From assembly GCA_951812925.1 (NCBI GenBank), contig OX638372.1:3224001-3288000 (forward strand): 64,000 nucleotides of DNA. Reading direction: 5' to 3'. The notes under the pieces are model-generated. The model was not told where the DNA came from and ran no database searches. It saw only the letters and a list, made by a program, of their open reading frames with translations. The position numbers were made by a program, and so were the translations under genes. This document shows positions 46,831 to 59,399 of this stretch, one piece after another (the stretch's first letter is position 1; every line of letters starts with the position of its first letter). This DNA is from Calliopum simillimum (Eukaryota; Arthropoda; Insecta; Diptera; Lauxaniidae).

Positions 46831-49319
46831 CATATCTCTATTGTCATACCAAATTATCAAACTACAAAAAAACAAAAACTTTATTGGCTTGGTTAAATTC
46901 TCTTGACTGTTTTATGTGCGTAGCAGTATAAAACCACAGAAAGCAAAAACAAAAAAGAAAAACTTAAAAATTTGATAACCTCAAAAACCGGTCAAATACG
47001 AGTGTGTGAGTATGGGTGCGAGTGCACATGAGTGCAAGGTTCACTTTAACAAAGACTGCCTTTTAGTTTGAGACCAACGCTACCCTACCATTTAAACTCA
47101 ATCAAACCTTTACACCAAAAAAAAACCACAGCAACACGAAGAAAAAATTGTCTACTTCACTACATTGGTAAAAAGGGGAAGCAGGGGAAAAAAAACTACC
47201 GAAAATAAAAAAATTATTGTCTTGGATTTTTCTTTTATTTGACTCGTATTTCTTGTATTTACGGGTTTATATTCTTGTCAAGCTACGTAAATACAAACAT
47301 ACATTCATATGTGCATACATATATGGATTTTGCTTTGGTGCTTTTTTTATTTTGTTTGTTTGTCAATATTTTGGTCAATTCCTTTTAAATGTCTTTCAAA
47401 TACCCAGCTTTGATTACAACCAACCTTTTGCCTTTTCATACATATCCGCTCTTTGAAGTCGCAGACTTTTATTGGACAGGGTAATCGAGGCAATAAAAAT
47501 AAACTTCTCAGAACTTTCAAATGTAAATAAAAATAAAACTTTATGGAAATACAAAAAACTTAAGCAGCAAACTCGGTATTTCATTGAATTGCAAGTTCAA
47601 ATAATATACTTAGATCGAACAGCATATGAAAGTGGTGTTGTTTTATAGCATTTCATAAAAATCAGTTTCAAAAGAGTATTCCTATTAGAGATGTGTGTGC
47701 AAACAACAATATTCGATTTTCTTCTTTTTTGTGGCTTAAAAGATATCTTTTTTAACCTTTTTTTTTGACACAAAAAGTAATTCATGCTTGATTTAGCACA
47801 TAATTTAACAAACAAAAAAAAAACGTTAACGTTCTTGTTATGGCTGCTTTATGTATTGTCAGTGTTGTCGCTTTATTGGCCTTATTTTTAAAATGTATGT
47901 CCACAATTTAACTATACAGAGAAAAAAAAATATCGCTCAATCCAAACGATTTCAACGATAGAAATTGCACCAACCCGCAGTAAAGGTTAAATTGACTGTG
48001 CAGTCCATTAAAATTACTGTGGAAATAGTACTGTACAGTCACTATTAAAATGGTCAGGTTCTGCGAAAATTGTCAATTTAACCTAGATTTTCGATGGACC
48101 GTTGGGCCATTAACTATGTAAATGTACAGTTTTCTCGGTTTAAAAACTATAATACGCAGTTACAGTAAAAATAATCTTCTTAAAAATTCAGCTCACAATA
48201 TCAACTGTTACTATACAGTTAAAACTGTTTTGCAACAGTTTGATAGTTAGCACTACTAAAGGTCTGTAACTAGACATTTTCCAAAAGCCAAACAAATTGT
48301 AGGAAACAGCTTCTACGATGGCACCATTTCAAATGGCAAAATATCAATACAAATCTATGTGGCTTATGTTAAATTGTTCTTAAGTGACACGAGAATTTTA
48401 TGAACCTTTTAAAAATCAACTCAAAATTTTATTCATATAAAAAAAAAATATATAGAATACAACTGTAAAACACGTCAGCTTTTTTTTCTGTGTATGACTT
48501 TGTGCACCCTGTTTGTATTTTAGTTAAGAGCATTTAAGCCTGATTTTTAACAGAAGTTAGTTACACTTAAGCAAAGCCAAAAAAAATGGTTTTAAAGAAA
48601 AAATTCAAGCAAAAATAAAAAATATTTAAGCCAAGCCTAAAGTTAAGCCAACAAAACATTTCATGTCCAACAGTATTACTTCATTTTTTTCACATTTTCT
48701 TACCTTTCGTATAAATCGATGCTTTGGCTGACTTATGAGTTCGAGTTGGAACAGCAAAATCTAGTGCAGCACTATAAACGACACTTGCTTGCCTGCCCTT
48801 CTCACATATCGAGTACGGTCGTTGCAAAGTCAGTCGCAGCGACACATGGCTCGATGAACATTGCGACTTTTAAGAATGCTTACTTATGGTACCTAGTGTT
48901 CGCTTGGCAGCCGGGAATCTCGTTCGTAAATCTGCATAAAATCTGCATCTATTTTGCATATCTTTTTACTACAGACTCTGTACTTTTTTTTCTACTAATT
49001 TAATTGAGTTGCGCTTAAAAAGCACAAAAGCTTATTAAGCGCACATTATGGCTAAAAGGGTATTTGTGACAACCTCAATGAAAATGTTACCAAAAATGCA
49101 AAACACAAAAATAAAACATAGCTAAAGACACATCAACGCTGATCCCAGTTGAACCTACTGTTTATCCGGTAACAGAAACAGAAAACAAGCAAAAAAAATT
49201 TTAATAATTAATATAAGTCGACCATAATGTACCCAGTATTTTGTGGAAAAAAATATCTGTGCAATTGAAAGAAGTTACATATTTAGTCCCTTACCCATAG
49301 TGTGTCCTACAAACATTAG
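46831..49319. other. Intronic sequence, no gene recognised
   Basis: AT-rich intron. Near 47985-48085 a GGTTAAATTGAC / GTCAATTTAACC pair faces each other across about 75 bp and may be a decayed hairpin element. Short CTGTACAGT-type palindromes follow. No domain in any open frame. Confidence 0.4.
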
Positions 49320-50060
49320 AATCTAAGCATGTTGATAGAAACCAAAAATGTTGATAGAGTCCAAAAATGATGATAGAATTGAAAATATTGATGAATCTGA
49401 ACAAGTTGATAGAAACCATAACTGTTGATGAAGTTCAAATTTAAATTGAAAATATTGATAGAACCCGAAGCTGCTGATAGAATCTAAGAGTTTTGAAAGA
49501 ATCCAAAAATGTTGATAGAACCCACAATTTTTGATAGATTCGAAAAGTTTTGATGGAATTTAAGCATGTTGGTATATCCTAAAATGTTGATGGAATCCAA
49601 ATTTGATCTAAAAATATTGATAGAACCCGAAATTGTTGGTAAAATCCAAAAATGTTGATAGGATCAAAAATTTGATAGAATCTAAACATGTTTATAGAAA
49701 TCAAAAATGTTGACAGAGCACAAAAATGTTGATAGAATTGAAAATATTGATAGAACCTAAAATTGTGAATAGTATCTAAAAGTTTTGATAGAACCTAAAA
49801 ATTTTGATAGAATTTCGATAGAATTTAAAAATGTAACGAAGAATGTTGATAGAAACGAAAAATATTGACGAAATCCAAAAATGTTGATGAAATTTTAAAA
49901 TGTAGATAGAAGCCAAAAATGTTGATGGCTTCCAAAACTGATGATAAGTAGAATCCAAAATTGTTGATAGAATCCAAAAATGTTGGCAGAATGTTGATAG
50001 AATCGAAAAATGTTAAGAAAATCGATAAAAGTTGCCAAAATCTCCAAATGTTGAAAAAGT
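49320..50060 (-). repeat. Degenerate minisatellite with ~359-bp higher-order period
   Basis: About 38 degenerate units of roughly 19 bp, plus-strand consensus AAAAATGTTGATAGAATCC. The complement of its core (TATCAACATTTTT) is the core of the minisatellite at 19139-20031, so the two are relatives in opposite orientation. The variant order starting ATCTAAGCATGTTGATAGAA at 49321 recurs starting ATCTAAACATGTTTATAGAA at 49680, giving a higher-order period of about 359 bp. Frames reading Phe/Tyr/His-rich peptides on the minus strand are by-products of the repeat. Confidence 0.85.
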
Positions 50061-50259
50061 CGAAACATATTGAAAGTTGCGAAAAAAGTTTGAATGAGAA
50101 CAAAAATCAAGAAGCGGTTAATTAGTTTTTGACATTTCAAAAAATGTTAGAATGTTCGTAGAATATTTTATGTGGAACAAATTTTCTTTTTGCCACCAAG
50201 TGTCATGTAAAGAATTCAACATGGCATAGTAGTTAGGCAAACTACACACAAAAAATAGA

Positions 50260-50420
50260 ACATAAAATTAATGAAAAAATTCATTGAATTTGAGCCGAGA
50301 ACAGCATTCATTGACTATATGAATCATTACATAAAATATAAGAAATAAATTCATTAATTTTTATAGTCAATGAATGCTGTTCTCGGCTCAAATTCAATGA
50401 ATTTTTCATTAATATTATGT
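50260..50420. mobile_element. Hairpin MITE, ~58-bp near-perfect arms
   Basis: Arms 50260-50319 and 50362-50420 are reverse complements with few differences, sharing TTGAGCCGAGAACAGCATTC and CATTGACTATA. The loop is about 40 bp. The flanks contain ACACA (left) and TGTGTGT (right), so the inverted repeat may extend through short AT-rich spacers. No coding sequence; class unknown. Confidence 0.75.
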
Positions 50421-51912
50421 TGTTTTTTTTTTTTGTGTGTATTTCTTTATATAAATATGGCAGGCAGCAAATGAACTCCCTACTTCTGTGTTTCGGAATG
50501 CAAAGAAAATATAAAAGTTAAAATAAATAAATTTTAAAATTGTTCCATTTTTGTGATGTCTTTGTTCTGAATGTTGGTCAAATTGCACCATGTCATAAAA
50601 ACATTCCCTTTAATTGAAGGGATAAAATTCTTTTAACTGGTATTTATGGTTTACTAATGGACTTAAAATCGACTGGAAAATGTTGAGATTATAAATATTT
50701 ATCCTTAAACTGAAATGTGCCCCAATTTCGATTTCTAGATAACCTGTGAAATTTAATCAGGGAAGATAGGGCATTTTTACTGCGAAACATCATAAAATAT
50801 GAAAAGGAAATTAGGGCCATGTGAACTGGAAATTAAGCTCAAATCTCACTTTTCGAGCAGTAAAAATTATAGATAAATTATAAAGCCTTTTCCCATAAAG
50901 TTTGAAACAAAAAAACACTGCTTTTGAGAAGTTTTTTGGCTATATTTATTTTTTGTTAGAATTTTTTTGTTCGTTCTAATTATTTGACAAATGTGTTAAC
51001 AATTTTTGTTGGTCTTTTTGTTGTTGTTGTTGTTGTAATTTTCTTGTAGTGATATTAAAATCACGTTTCCTGTTGTCCTTCTCTTTGAGACATACGAACC
51101 AGTAGTGGCTTTACTGCGGAACAGGTAGCAATTTTTCACTCACTCAAAAGTTAAAAAAAAAAAACCGACAGAACGACAAACAAACGGACGTAAGTAAAAT
51201 CAGTGAGTAGAGGACAGCAGCAACAACAACAACAGGTATGCCAGCTATTGCAGATATATTGGGTTCTTCTCTACAAAATACCCCACATTACACCTTCAAC
51301 TTGAGCATGGCTGCTTAAAATTACTTAAATTTCTATGGCATGATTTTTCCACAGCGACTACTTCATTGAGCGTCAATAGTTTTTTTTTTTTTTTGCTCAT
51401 GTCCTTACTTTTGATGGCTGTTGCTGCTGCTGCTACTTGGCCTGGCCTAGGTAACTACTATAACAGAAGCTGTCTGAATCTGAGTAGCTGTAGTAGCAAC
51501 AGCTTGCAGTTTTAATCTTGACTGTAATTTACTCTTGAAATTGGATCTAAACGTTGATGGACCAAATCAAGCAAAGCTAAATCAAACTGATCCACTTTAC
51601 GTATGAGGTACAAGTGATCGGTAATCAGTTGTTATTTAGATGGAGCAATGCAAAAGTTTTATACTACAACTGGTAGGATTGTTAATGGAATTTTAAGATT
51701 TTTTATTTTGTTAAAACTTGTTAACATCTCTTAAATATAATCTTAAGGAATATCATACGAGTACATATATTTTTGTTATTCTAAATTTGTTTGTTGAATT
51801 CCACAAATTAACCATTTTCCTAGTTCCCACTTAAAAAACAATACTTCAGGTGTCATAATTATAAAAACAAAAAAATTAATTACCCTTCCATACACGTTTC
51901 TTTTTCTTACAG
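50421..51912. other. Intron end with splice acceptor
   Basis: No gene. It contains a TTG run (51019-51036), a CAA run (51219-51235) and a GCT run (51421-51435). It ends with the pyrimidine tract TTTCTTTTTCTTACAG before the exon at 51913. Confidence 0.5.
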
Positions 51913-52046
51913 ATGCATTTGTCCTGGCGGCTACACTGGCAAAAACTGCGAATCCAAATATATTCCATGTGCACCATCACCTTGCCAGCATGGCGGAACG
52001 TGTCGTCCATCGAATGGCTTAACCTACGAGTGCAAATGCCCACTTG
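51913..52046 (+). CDS. N: Notch exon: second half of EGF5 and most of EGF6
   Basis: The first base completes the Gln codon split after 34406, then 44 codons, then one base (phase 1) before a consensus GTAAGT donor at 52047. It supplies the last three cysteines of EGF5 (exon residues 1, 3, 12) and five of EGF6 (19, 24, 30, 40, 42); the sixth must be in the next exon. EGF5 ends [10 protein letters not shown], fitting the O-GlcNAc motif, and EGF6 has CQHGGTC, an O-fucose site. The run [10 protein letters not shown] matches Drosophila Notch EGF6 (NGLSYECKCP as recalled). Joined to the exons at 33698 and 34199 it gives 203 complete codons of uninterrupted EGF array with correct cysteine spacing, which also proves the splice assignments. 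Confidence 0.93.
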
Positions 52047-52875
52047 GTAAGTTTTTTTTTATGCCAAATTTTAGTCACATCTCATATTTTCCCTCATAAC
52101 TACACTGTTATTAAGTGCTCGAGAACTAAGACATCTTCAACAGGCTTAACGCTTTTGGTCTAGTCTTAAGCGGTCATCTAATTGCGCAATTAAACAGCGG
52201 CTAATTGTTGTTAATCGCTGCAGCACTAACACAGCAGCAAAGCGTTTTTCACAGTAATTTATATCTGTGTCTATTCCAAGTCTAACTATTCTCGTAGATT
52301 AACAAAAGTTTCAACTTCAAAAAGAATGAAAAAACCAAAAAAGTGAAGCAAAGAAAAAACCTTTTAACTATGTTGCATTGCAGCTGGCTGGCTCAGCTGG
52401 ATAAAACTAGAACCGGTTAAGAGTTAAATAAAATCACTTAAAAACTTAGGCTGGGCATGAAAGATTTTGTTGATTAAGAAAGAATTATGGAATTACCAAC
52501 AATTATTTTAAACCATTTTTGATGCATCACTGTTGGCAACTTAAAACGACCCTTTTGCAGTAGTCATAATCAAATGCTAAAAAGTACTGGAAAAGATTTT
52601 CTAAGGAAGTCTTAAAGCTTCCTGAGGAAGTCAGCTTTTGCTAAAATTAGCCGCAGCCTATATCAGCTGGAGTTGAAATCATTTAAAGGCACCCAATGTC
52701 GGTCAGAATTGAAAAATTGATATTTAAAATTAATCACAATCATTTTTAAACACAATAGAAGTTAGTTACAAAGGTAGTCTCAATCGAAAGCTTTGACTGA
52801 AGCTATTCACAGTGCAACTCAATAACGGTTACCGGACATAATACCGACTTCGTACTGGGTCTTATATCTGCAATG

Positions 52876-53010
52876 GCATATCGCTATTTTTCGAAACTCG
52901 CATTAACTCAAGGGTCATGAACTTCACCTCGGTTGCCGACGAGCTAGAGCTGTAACTAACACGTGCTTGTACCCATGAGTTAATGCAACTTTCGAAAAAT
53001 GGCAATATGC
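52876..53010. repeat. Inverted repeat, 40-bp arms
   Basis: The arms 52876-52915 and 52971-53010 are complementary at about 34 of 40 positions, sharing TTTTTCGAAA and GCATTAACTCA. The loop is 55 bp. Probably an old hairpin MITE. Confidence 0.65.
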
Positions 53011-56000
53011 TTGAGATATAGTTATTTGAATGGCGTGGGTTACCAAAATGTTGAGCATGTCCGCTATTTTTTGGGGACTATGTCGGAAAAATTTGCAGAC
53101 AAAGACTTTATACTAAAATGGGGATTATTTTCGAATAATTTGCGGACAGGGCACCGTCAATCACTTACAATCGAAGTCAGTCGAAGGCAAAGTATAAGAT
53201 ATTGAAATTTGGCCAGAACAGTCAATGTTAAAGTCATCCAAGGCATTTGTAATATACATATTGAAAATCCTTTAATATACAGAGGTACATATTTTTAAAA
53301 GATTGGGTTACTACAGAAGAGAGCAATCTTTATGAAAATCTCGTTATTGCTCCACTGTAGCTAATATTCTCAATACTTTTACTGCTTAACTTATATTTTC
53401 TCATTTCAACATTTTAATTGATTAATTGTAGCATTAATTCGTAGCATCCGATCTGAGCAGATCCACCGTTCGGACATCGCTATGTCTTCGGGCAATTATG
53501 TAATTTAAGCATTGAAAGTGTTGCCGTACCTAATTGAGTTATTAAAAGAAATTATGAAATTGCGAATAATGAAGAATAAAATGAATTAATGACTACGCAC
53601 ACTTGGGAATTTTCGCCTTTTTCTTTACTTTACCAATAGCAACTGTCAAAGTGACATTTTTGCGAGTGCTGCTTCTTCTTCTTGTCGTTGACAAACAAGT
53701 CAATTTGCGAATGAGCGTTCGTTTTTCTTTTGCCTAGTGGCGGTGACGCTCACTCTGTCGTGTTCTTGAGCTTCGCAGTTGGCATATCAGTGATGTACGC
53801 AGACATTTACCAGACATTTACACATATTTAAGTGAGTCCGCACAACTTAAACAATTGAATCAAGTTGAGTATCCACATTTTTGTATGTAGATTGTCAGCT
53901 GTTTTTGCCATGTTGCAATTACAACGTGGTTTCAAGTTGCTTCCGTTAAAAGCCTTTATCCACGCGTCCAATTCTACTCTCGAACAGCATTCGCATTGTC
54001 ACTTTAGAGATGACAATTGATTTTTGATTCTTCATCAGTGACATTTGACGAGTGGTGCGATGCTCGCTGAAGAAGTGTAATATCGACAGTGTGAGACTTT
54101 CCTTGGGAAAAATAAATTTAAAGTGGGTTATCACACAACATTTGTTGCAATAAATCGAATCGAAGAATATTGTTTGGAGGGTCAGAAACATCTTCGAAAG
54201 TCATGAAGTTTTTGGTTTCATTTATAAATGATTGCAATAAGAAGTCAAATCTTTGATATAACCACCTTTAGCCGAAAATCAATTTCAAAAAATTTTTTTC
54301 AACTGTTACCACCTAAGAAATTGATTTTTGAAACATTGAATACATTTTTATCTTCTGTACAATATTGTCCACACGGTGCGCTGTAATGCACGAGCCAAAC
54401 TTATATTAAAGGAACAAATCTTTTTATTTTTCTCTCACTGTGTCGTCTGCCTGTTCATCGATTATGATTTGATGGAACCCACAAAATGATTGTCTATGAT
54501 AGAATACCTCACCTTGATTTCTACAATATTTGATTAACTTTTTGTATTATTATTATTATTGCTGTTGCTGTGATTGCATTCGTTACATTGGTGCTGCAAT
54601 TCTTTGCTGCTGATGATGATCGTGGCTGCCTGACTAAACAGATCACTGCAGCAGCATCTATCATTCATCATAAGTCGAAGGGGAATCAAATATCGCGTCA
54701 TCATTAAGTCATGTAATGAAGCCTGATCATCATAGTCAGACGTCCAACGACTGAGAGTCAGCAGAACCTGAATTGCTGGTCTCTTAACTGACTGTTCGAC
54801 TCGGCATGACCTCCTTAGGGCGTAACTGTGGTGGGACTATGCCACTAAGCATTCATCATTATGTTTGGAAACAGGATGATTTGTTCGTTAATTTCATTTT
54901 GTCTTTTCAGTTTACTTGCATTTCTGGCCGTCTGCGCTTGTTTTGTTATTTCAAGCCTGATTTTGTAGTAATTTTAGTTTTTCTCTTTTCATTTCGAATT
55001 ACTCTCCCTTTACTGCCGGCGAATGTTGTTTCTCATTTATTTCTTTGTCGCTTTCGTAAAGTTATGGAATGTGTAAGCCCTAAGGGAGTTTTGCGCTTTT
55101 GATCCCAGCTCTCTTCCAGCTTCCGCTTGTACACTCTCATTTCCGAGACCACAAATATGCAACTGATGGCTTTTCGGCTGACGATTCCCATGGTTGCAAC
55201 TAATCACCTCGTGTCCAATTGAAAGCACTTTTTCATATGGCAGCCAACTGATGTTTGTGAATTTGTAGATAGGTAGGTAGGTAGTTGCTGTTATTGTTAT
55301 TGGTGACTTTCTGTGGGAGTTCTAAGCAATCACTAAGAATAAATGGAATGGAAGTGGAGAAAAAAACATCAGCTAAAAAATGGGTAAATGAGTTAAGAAA
55401 GAGTTTAACACTAGAGATTGAATGCAGTGCTACCATATTTTTTACAGATAGAATTTTCAATTAAGCATTCGAGAAATTAAACTAAAAAGTTGCTTCCATG
55501 GAACACTGTTATGGTCATATCAAGTCAAGTCAATGACTGTATCATTGGTACTTGAAATTTTGTAGTCGAAAAGTTACTTTTTTCCGCCAAAATACCACTG
55601 CAGCGCAGCAATTTATATGGCCAACTTTGGGTTCATATTATTTATTTTCCCATGTTCCTTTTATTTGAAGCCAGAAAATGGTGAATTTTTTTCAATTGTT
55701 GGAATTAATTATTACTCAAATAAGATAAAATTACAAATTCAAAAAAAGAAAACAATCGTTCGTAGGTGGTTTCGTGTTTGTTCGCACTTTCTATGCCTCC
55801 TTTCACCGCCAAACTCCCCAAAATCCCCAAACGATTAAACATAATTTCGTATAACTCATCGATCGATCAATATTGGCCATAAAGCTGTGGTGGACCAAGT
55901 CTGCGTTCATTTATGACTAACTTTTGTTGTTGTCTGTACGAACGCAAAATCATTCCACAATTTTGACCTTTGATTGTTGATGTTTTTTTGGTCTTTCATT

Positions 56001-59000
56001 TTTCAATCCATATAAAACCGAAATTAACATATTTTGCTTAGTCAATATTTTAACTTAACTCGTTTTGTTCCCAAAGTGATCGTGCGTTACTTTGTCGCTG
56101 AAAGAGTCTGTCCACTTTTTTTGTTTTGTTTTTTTTTTTTCGCTGCTTCTTCAAAATCGTGATGCCCTTTTCACGTGCTGAATTTTTTTGGGTTGTTTTT
56201 TTTTTTTCGTTTTACATCACCGTCGCGTCGTATATCCAAAAATACTTTCGACATAAAATTTAAATTTTTCGCAATTTCGCACCAAACACAGCATCACAAC
56301 AACAACAGTAACGTCGTTTATTATTACCCTGCGATCACTCAATGCTTGAATTAATGCCAAGTTTGGGCCAACGATGATGACGACGACGTTGTCGGCGCGT
56401 GATGTCCAGCGGGTGATTTGCGCTGTCAGACGCCTTTAACATGCGCTGCACTGTGTTTTTTGTTTTTTTGCTATGGATGGATTTGAACTCGATTACAAAA
56501 TAATAAACAAGAATCGATAAAATGTAATGGACTGATTTTGACATCTAGGCGGCGATACGGAGCAAAAGACACTGCATTTGCTTTGGAGTAACAGCAAGAG
56601 GTTGAGTCCTAGACAAATTACTTGAATTTAACCTGAAGCTAAATATAAATTACTTTAAATATAAAAAGCTAAACTTACATATCTGTCTATTCTTTCATAA
56701 GCGTGTACATTTGTGTATTCTCAAAATGATCGCGGGATATTAGCATGAAATTAATTAAAATTGTTATATAAAGTTTGTAGAGTTATTAAAACGCTGCACT
56801 TTATTGTGTTTTAGGAGAATAGTTTTCAATATCATCAAGTTAAAATTCACTTAAAGGAACTATTTAATGTCTTACTATGGTAGTTAGTGATATCAGAACA
56901 AAATCAGGCTGTCTTTTTTAAATATTTTTAAAGTGCACAGTGAGACAATTTTTTAATCTGCTACATAATCATCATCTATTTAAATGTGTTATTAACATAG
57001 TAACCCGTATCTTGGTGTAGCCTCTAAGTAAATCTTTTTCTTTTCTTTCCTTTCCTATGAGGAACTTGGCAAGAACTCAAATTATTTACATAAATACGAA
57101 TTCGTAAACGCGTTAGGTAAAGCAGCGATCAAGCGATATCTACGCTTTTTGGTCTACGCACACGGTTCGTTGAACCCTACGTGTGATTGAATCAAATAAA
57201 TTTCGCGAAAATGTTTTACGTATATAATTAAAATTATTTGCACAAACAATTTCGCAAACTTTTAAAGAACGCGATATCATCAGTTTAATTTAATTCTTTC
57301 ATATCGTGAAATCACTCTATTTACTGGGAAGAGCGGAATGCAAATACTTATGTAAACAATGAAGTGATATGTCTTAATTTCCTTTAATGGGAAGTTAAAT
57401 TGAAAACCCTAAGTCCCAGAAATTAATATCTTATGGGGTGAAGGAAGAAAATCAAACCAAATAATTGCGTGCCATGCCAAGCTTTGTTTGTCTCTCTTGG
57501 AATACAGGTCAAAAGTTATATATATTCCGTAATTCGTTTCATACCAAAACCGATAAAAATGGCAAATTTGGATTTTGGAGGTGTCCAAAAATCGGTAAAT
57601 TCTGTTCTTAACCGATTTTCATGTTCTGGCCTATTTTGGAAAGATAGTAATAGTCTTAGCACAATTTTATAAAAAATTTGGCAAGAAGTATTATTCCTAC
57701 TCCTTTTTTCAGTACTAAATTTAATAAAAACGCTCATCTAAAATATTTCTAGTTTTTTTTAACATTTCAAAATATACATACACCACTTTGGCCTTAGTTC
57801 AAACATCATAACTCCTAAGCCGTTAAAGAAACTATCATTGTATTGGATTTTTGTGAAAGTTACTTTTCTCTTGGTATCACAATATTTTATAAGGTCTTAA
57901 ATTAGTAGGATACCTTTCGAAAACGATCTGAACATGAAAATCGGTTCAAAGATGCCCAAGTTATGGAAAATTATGTGAAGGAGTGTTAAACATATCGATT
58001 TTTTTACTTTTTGGACCCCAGGTAGGCATGGAACGGTTGTATTTGCTTTACGTGTAGCATTTTGCTCCACGAATATGTAAGTACAGCGAGATGGCACCAC
58101 ACCATTCTGAACTTTTATCAAGATTTCAGCGGCTTTTCATGAAAGGCTTAAACCTGAAGTCCGATCTAAATAAAATATTGCTCACATGACTTGTTTTCAA
58201 TAAGTCAATATTTTCCAGAGTATCAGCTATACTGGGCTCAGCAAAGGATTTTGAATTTCCCATATGCATGCATTTTTCTACTTAAATAGATACGTAATGA
58301 CAATTTCCTGCTGTTGCACTCTCATATTTAAGTGATTTTTTGCCTGAAATATCTTACTTTCAAAGATATTGGTAGCAATGATTGTTTCAGTTTTTTATAG
58401 CGCACTGAAGTGGCAAACAAGGGGTCTCTCAGGCAAATCAACTGCACAAAGGCAACACTTATGGTAGGGCAGGGCAAGGCGAATAAAGTTACTGCCGGTT
58501 TACGCAAAACTAGTACATATGGGCTGCTTGCTCTCATATAACTAAGAGCTAGAGCTGGTGAATGTCAAATTATGAAAATGCTACCAATAACAACAACAGC
58601 AACAGCTTTTTAAGCAGCAATTAATCAATGGGTCACGGTTTGAGAGGAAGAAGGAATGTGTTACTTGTTAACAAAAGGCTGCGAAAGTTTTATGTAGTGT
58701 AGCTGACAAATGTAAATTCGAGCAATTTAAGTGGTTTAAAAAGCAGCAGCAGCAAGAAACAGTAGCAATTTTTTAAGCAATATTATTTATTTTATTTTTT
58801 AATATGCCAACAGATGTCACTACATGTCAACAATGCATGTTGCCGCTGTTGTTGTTGCTGCTGGCGTCTTTTTGCGCTGATTCGGGCAAAAAAAATTGCA
58901 ACAAATTTTTTAATTGCAAATACAAATAACTGTAATAAAAAGTCAACAACATGAAATAATTTATTAAAAAGCAAAGCATAGCAAAACTTGTAATCAATTG

Positions 59001-59380
59001 AACAGCAAAAACAAAACAAAAACAACAACTTGACATCAACAATAACAACAAAAAAAATTGCAAGTAGTTAAATTAGCGTTTAAAAGCAACGGCAGCAAAC
59101 AACGAAAAACCATTGTAGCTTCCATTTATTAATGTTGTTGGTCTTTTTTATTTTATTCTTTTTTTTTTTTTTTGTGTATTGCTTTTATCTTTATTCCACG
59201 GAAAGAAAATATTCGTTTGATATAAAAATTATAAACTAAAATTAAATTTTTGTAAAACAATTTTTCTAGCTTTAGTTTTTTATCGGTTTTTTTTTCTATG
59301 AAGAAAGATCCAATACTTCCAAAAAAAATAAAATTTTCCTATATTCAATAACGCGAATCACGACGTCAGAAAACTCGTCG
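53011..59380. other. Intronic sequence, no gene recognised
   Basis: The part 53600-55300 is GC-richer and apparently single-copy, with ATT/GCT and GATGAT runs. Around 57490-58110 several short AAATCGGT / ACCGATTTTCATGTTC words recur on both strands, which suggests old repeat sequence that I cannot classify. T runs lie at 56129-56140 and 56198-56208. No domain in any open frame. Confidence 0.4.
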
Positions 59381-59399
59381 CCATTATTGACAGATAAAC

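Larger units (their letters stand above)
34407..51912 (+). other. N: Notch intron, 17.5 kb
   Basis: From the GTGAGT donor at 34407 to the TTTCTTACAG acceptor ending at 51912; phase 2 (splits CA|A, Gln). It splits EGF5 in the middle. It holds two LINE insertions, dispersed repeat C copy 2, a Foldback-like element, a minisatellite and hairpin elements listed separately. No additional exon is needed, because EGF5 is complete when the flanking exons are joined. Confidence 0.88.

Noticed and set aside
49776..50140. Minus-strand frames reading Phe/Tyr/His-rich repeats
   Set aside because: Direct translation of the 19-bp minisatellite; not protein-coding.
51824..51830. GTGGGAA core (minus strand) as a Su(H) site just upstream of the 51.9-kb exon; another at 6656-6662
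   Set aside because: Both lack the preferred pyrimidine before GTG, and single 7-bp matches are expected by chance in 64 kb.
52999..53205. 68-codon plus-strand frame suspected of being a mariner transposase remnant
   Set aside because: No catalytic motif or HTH pattern could be found; it starts inside the inverted repeat at 52876-53010.
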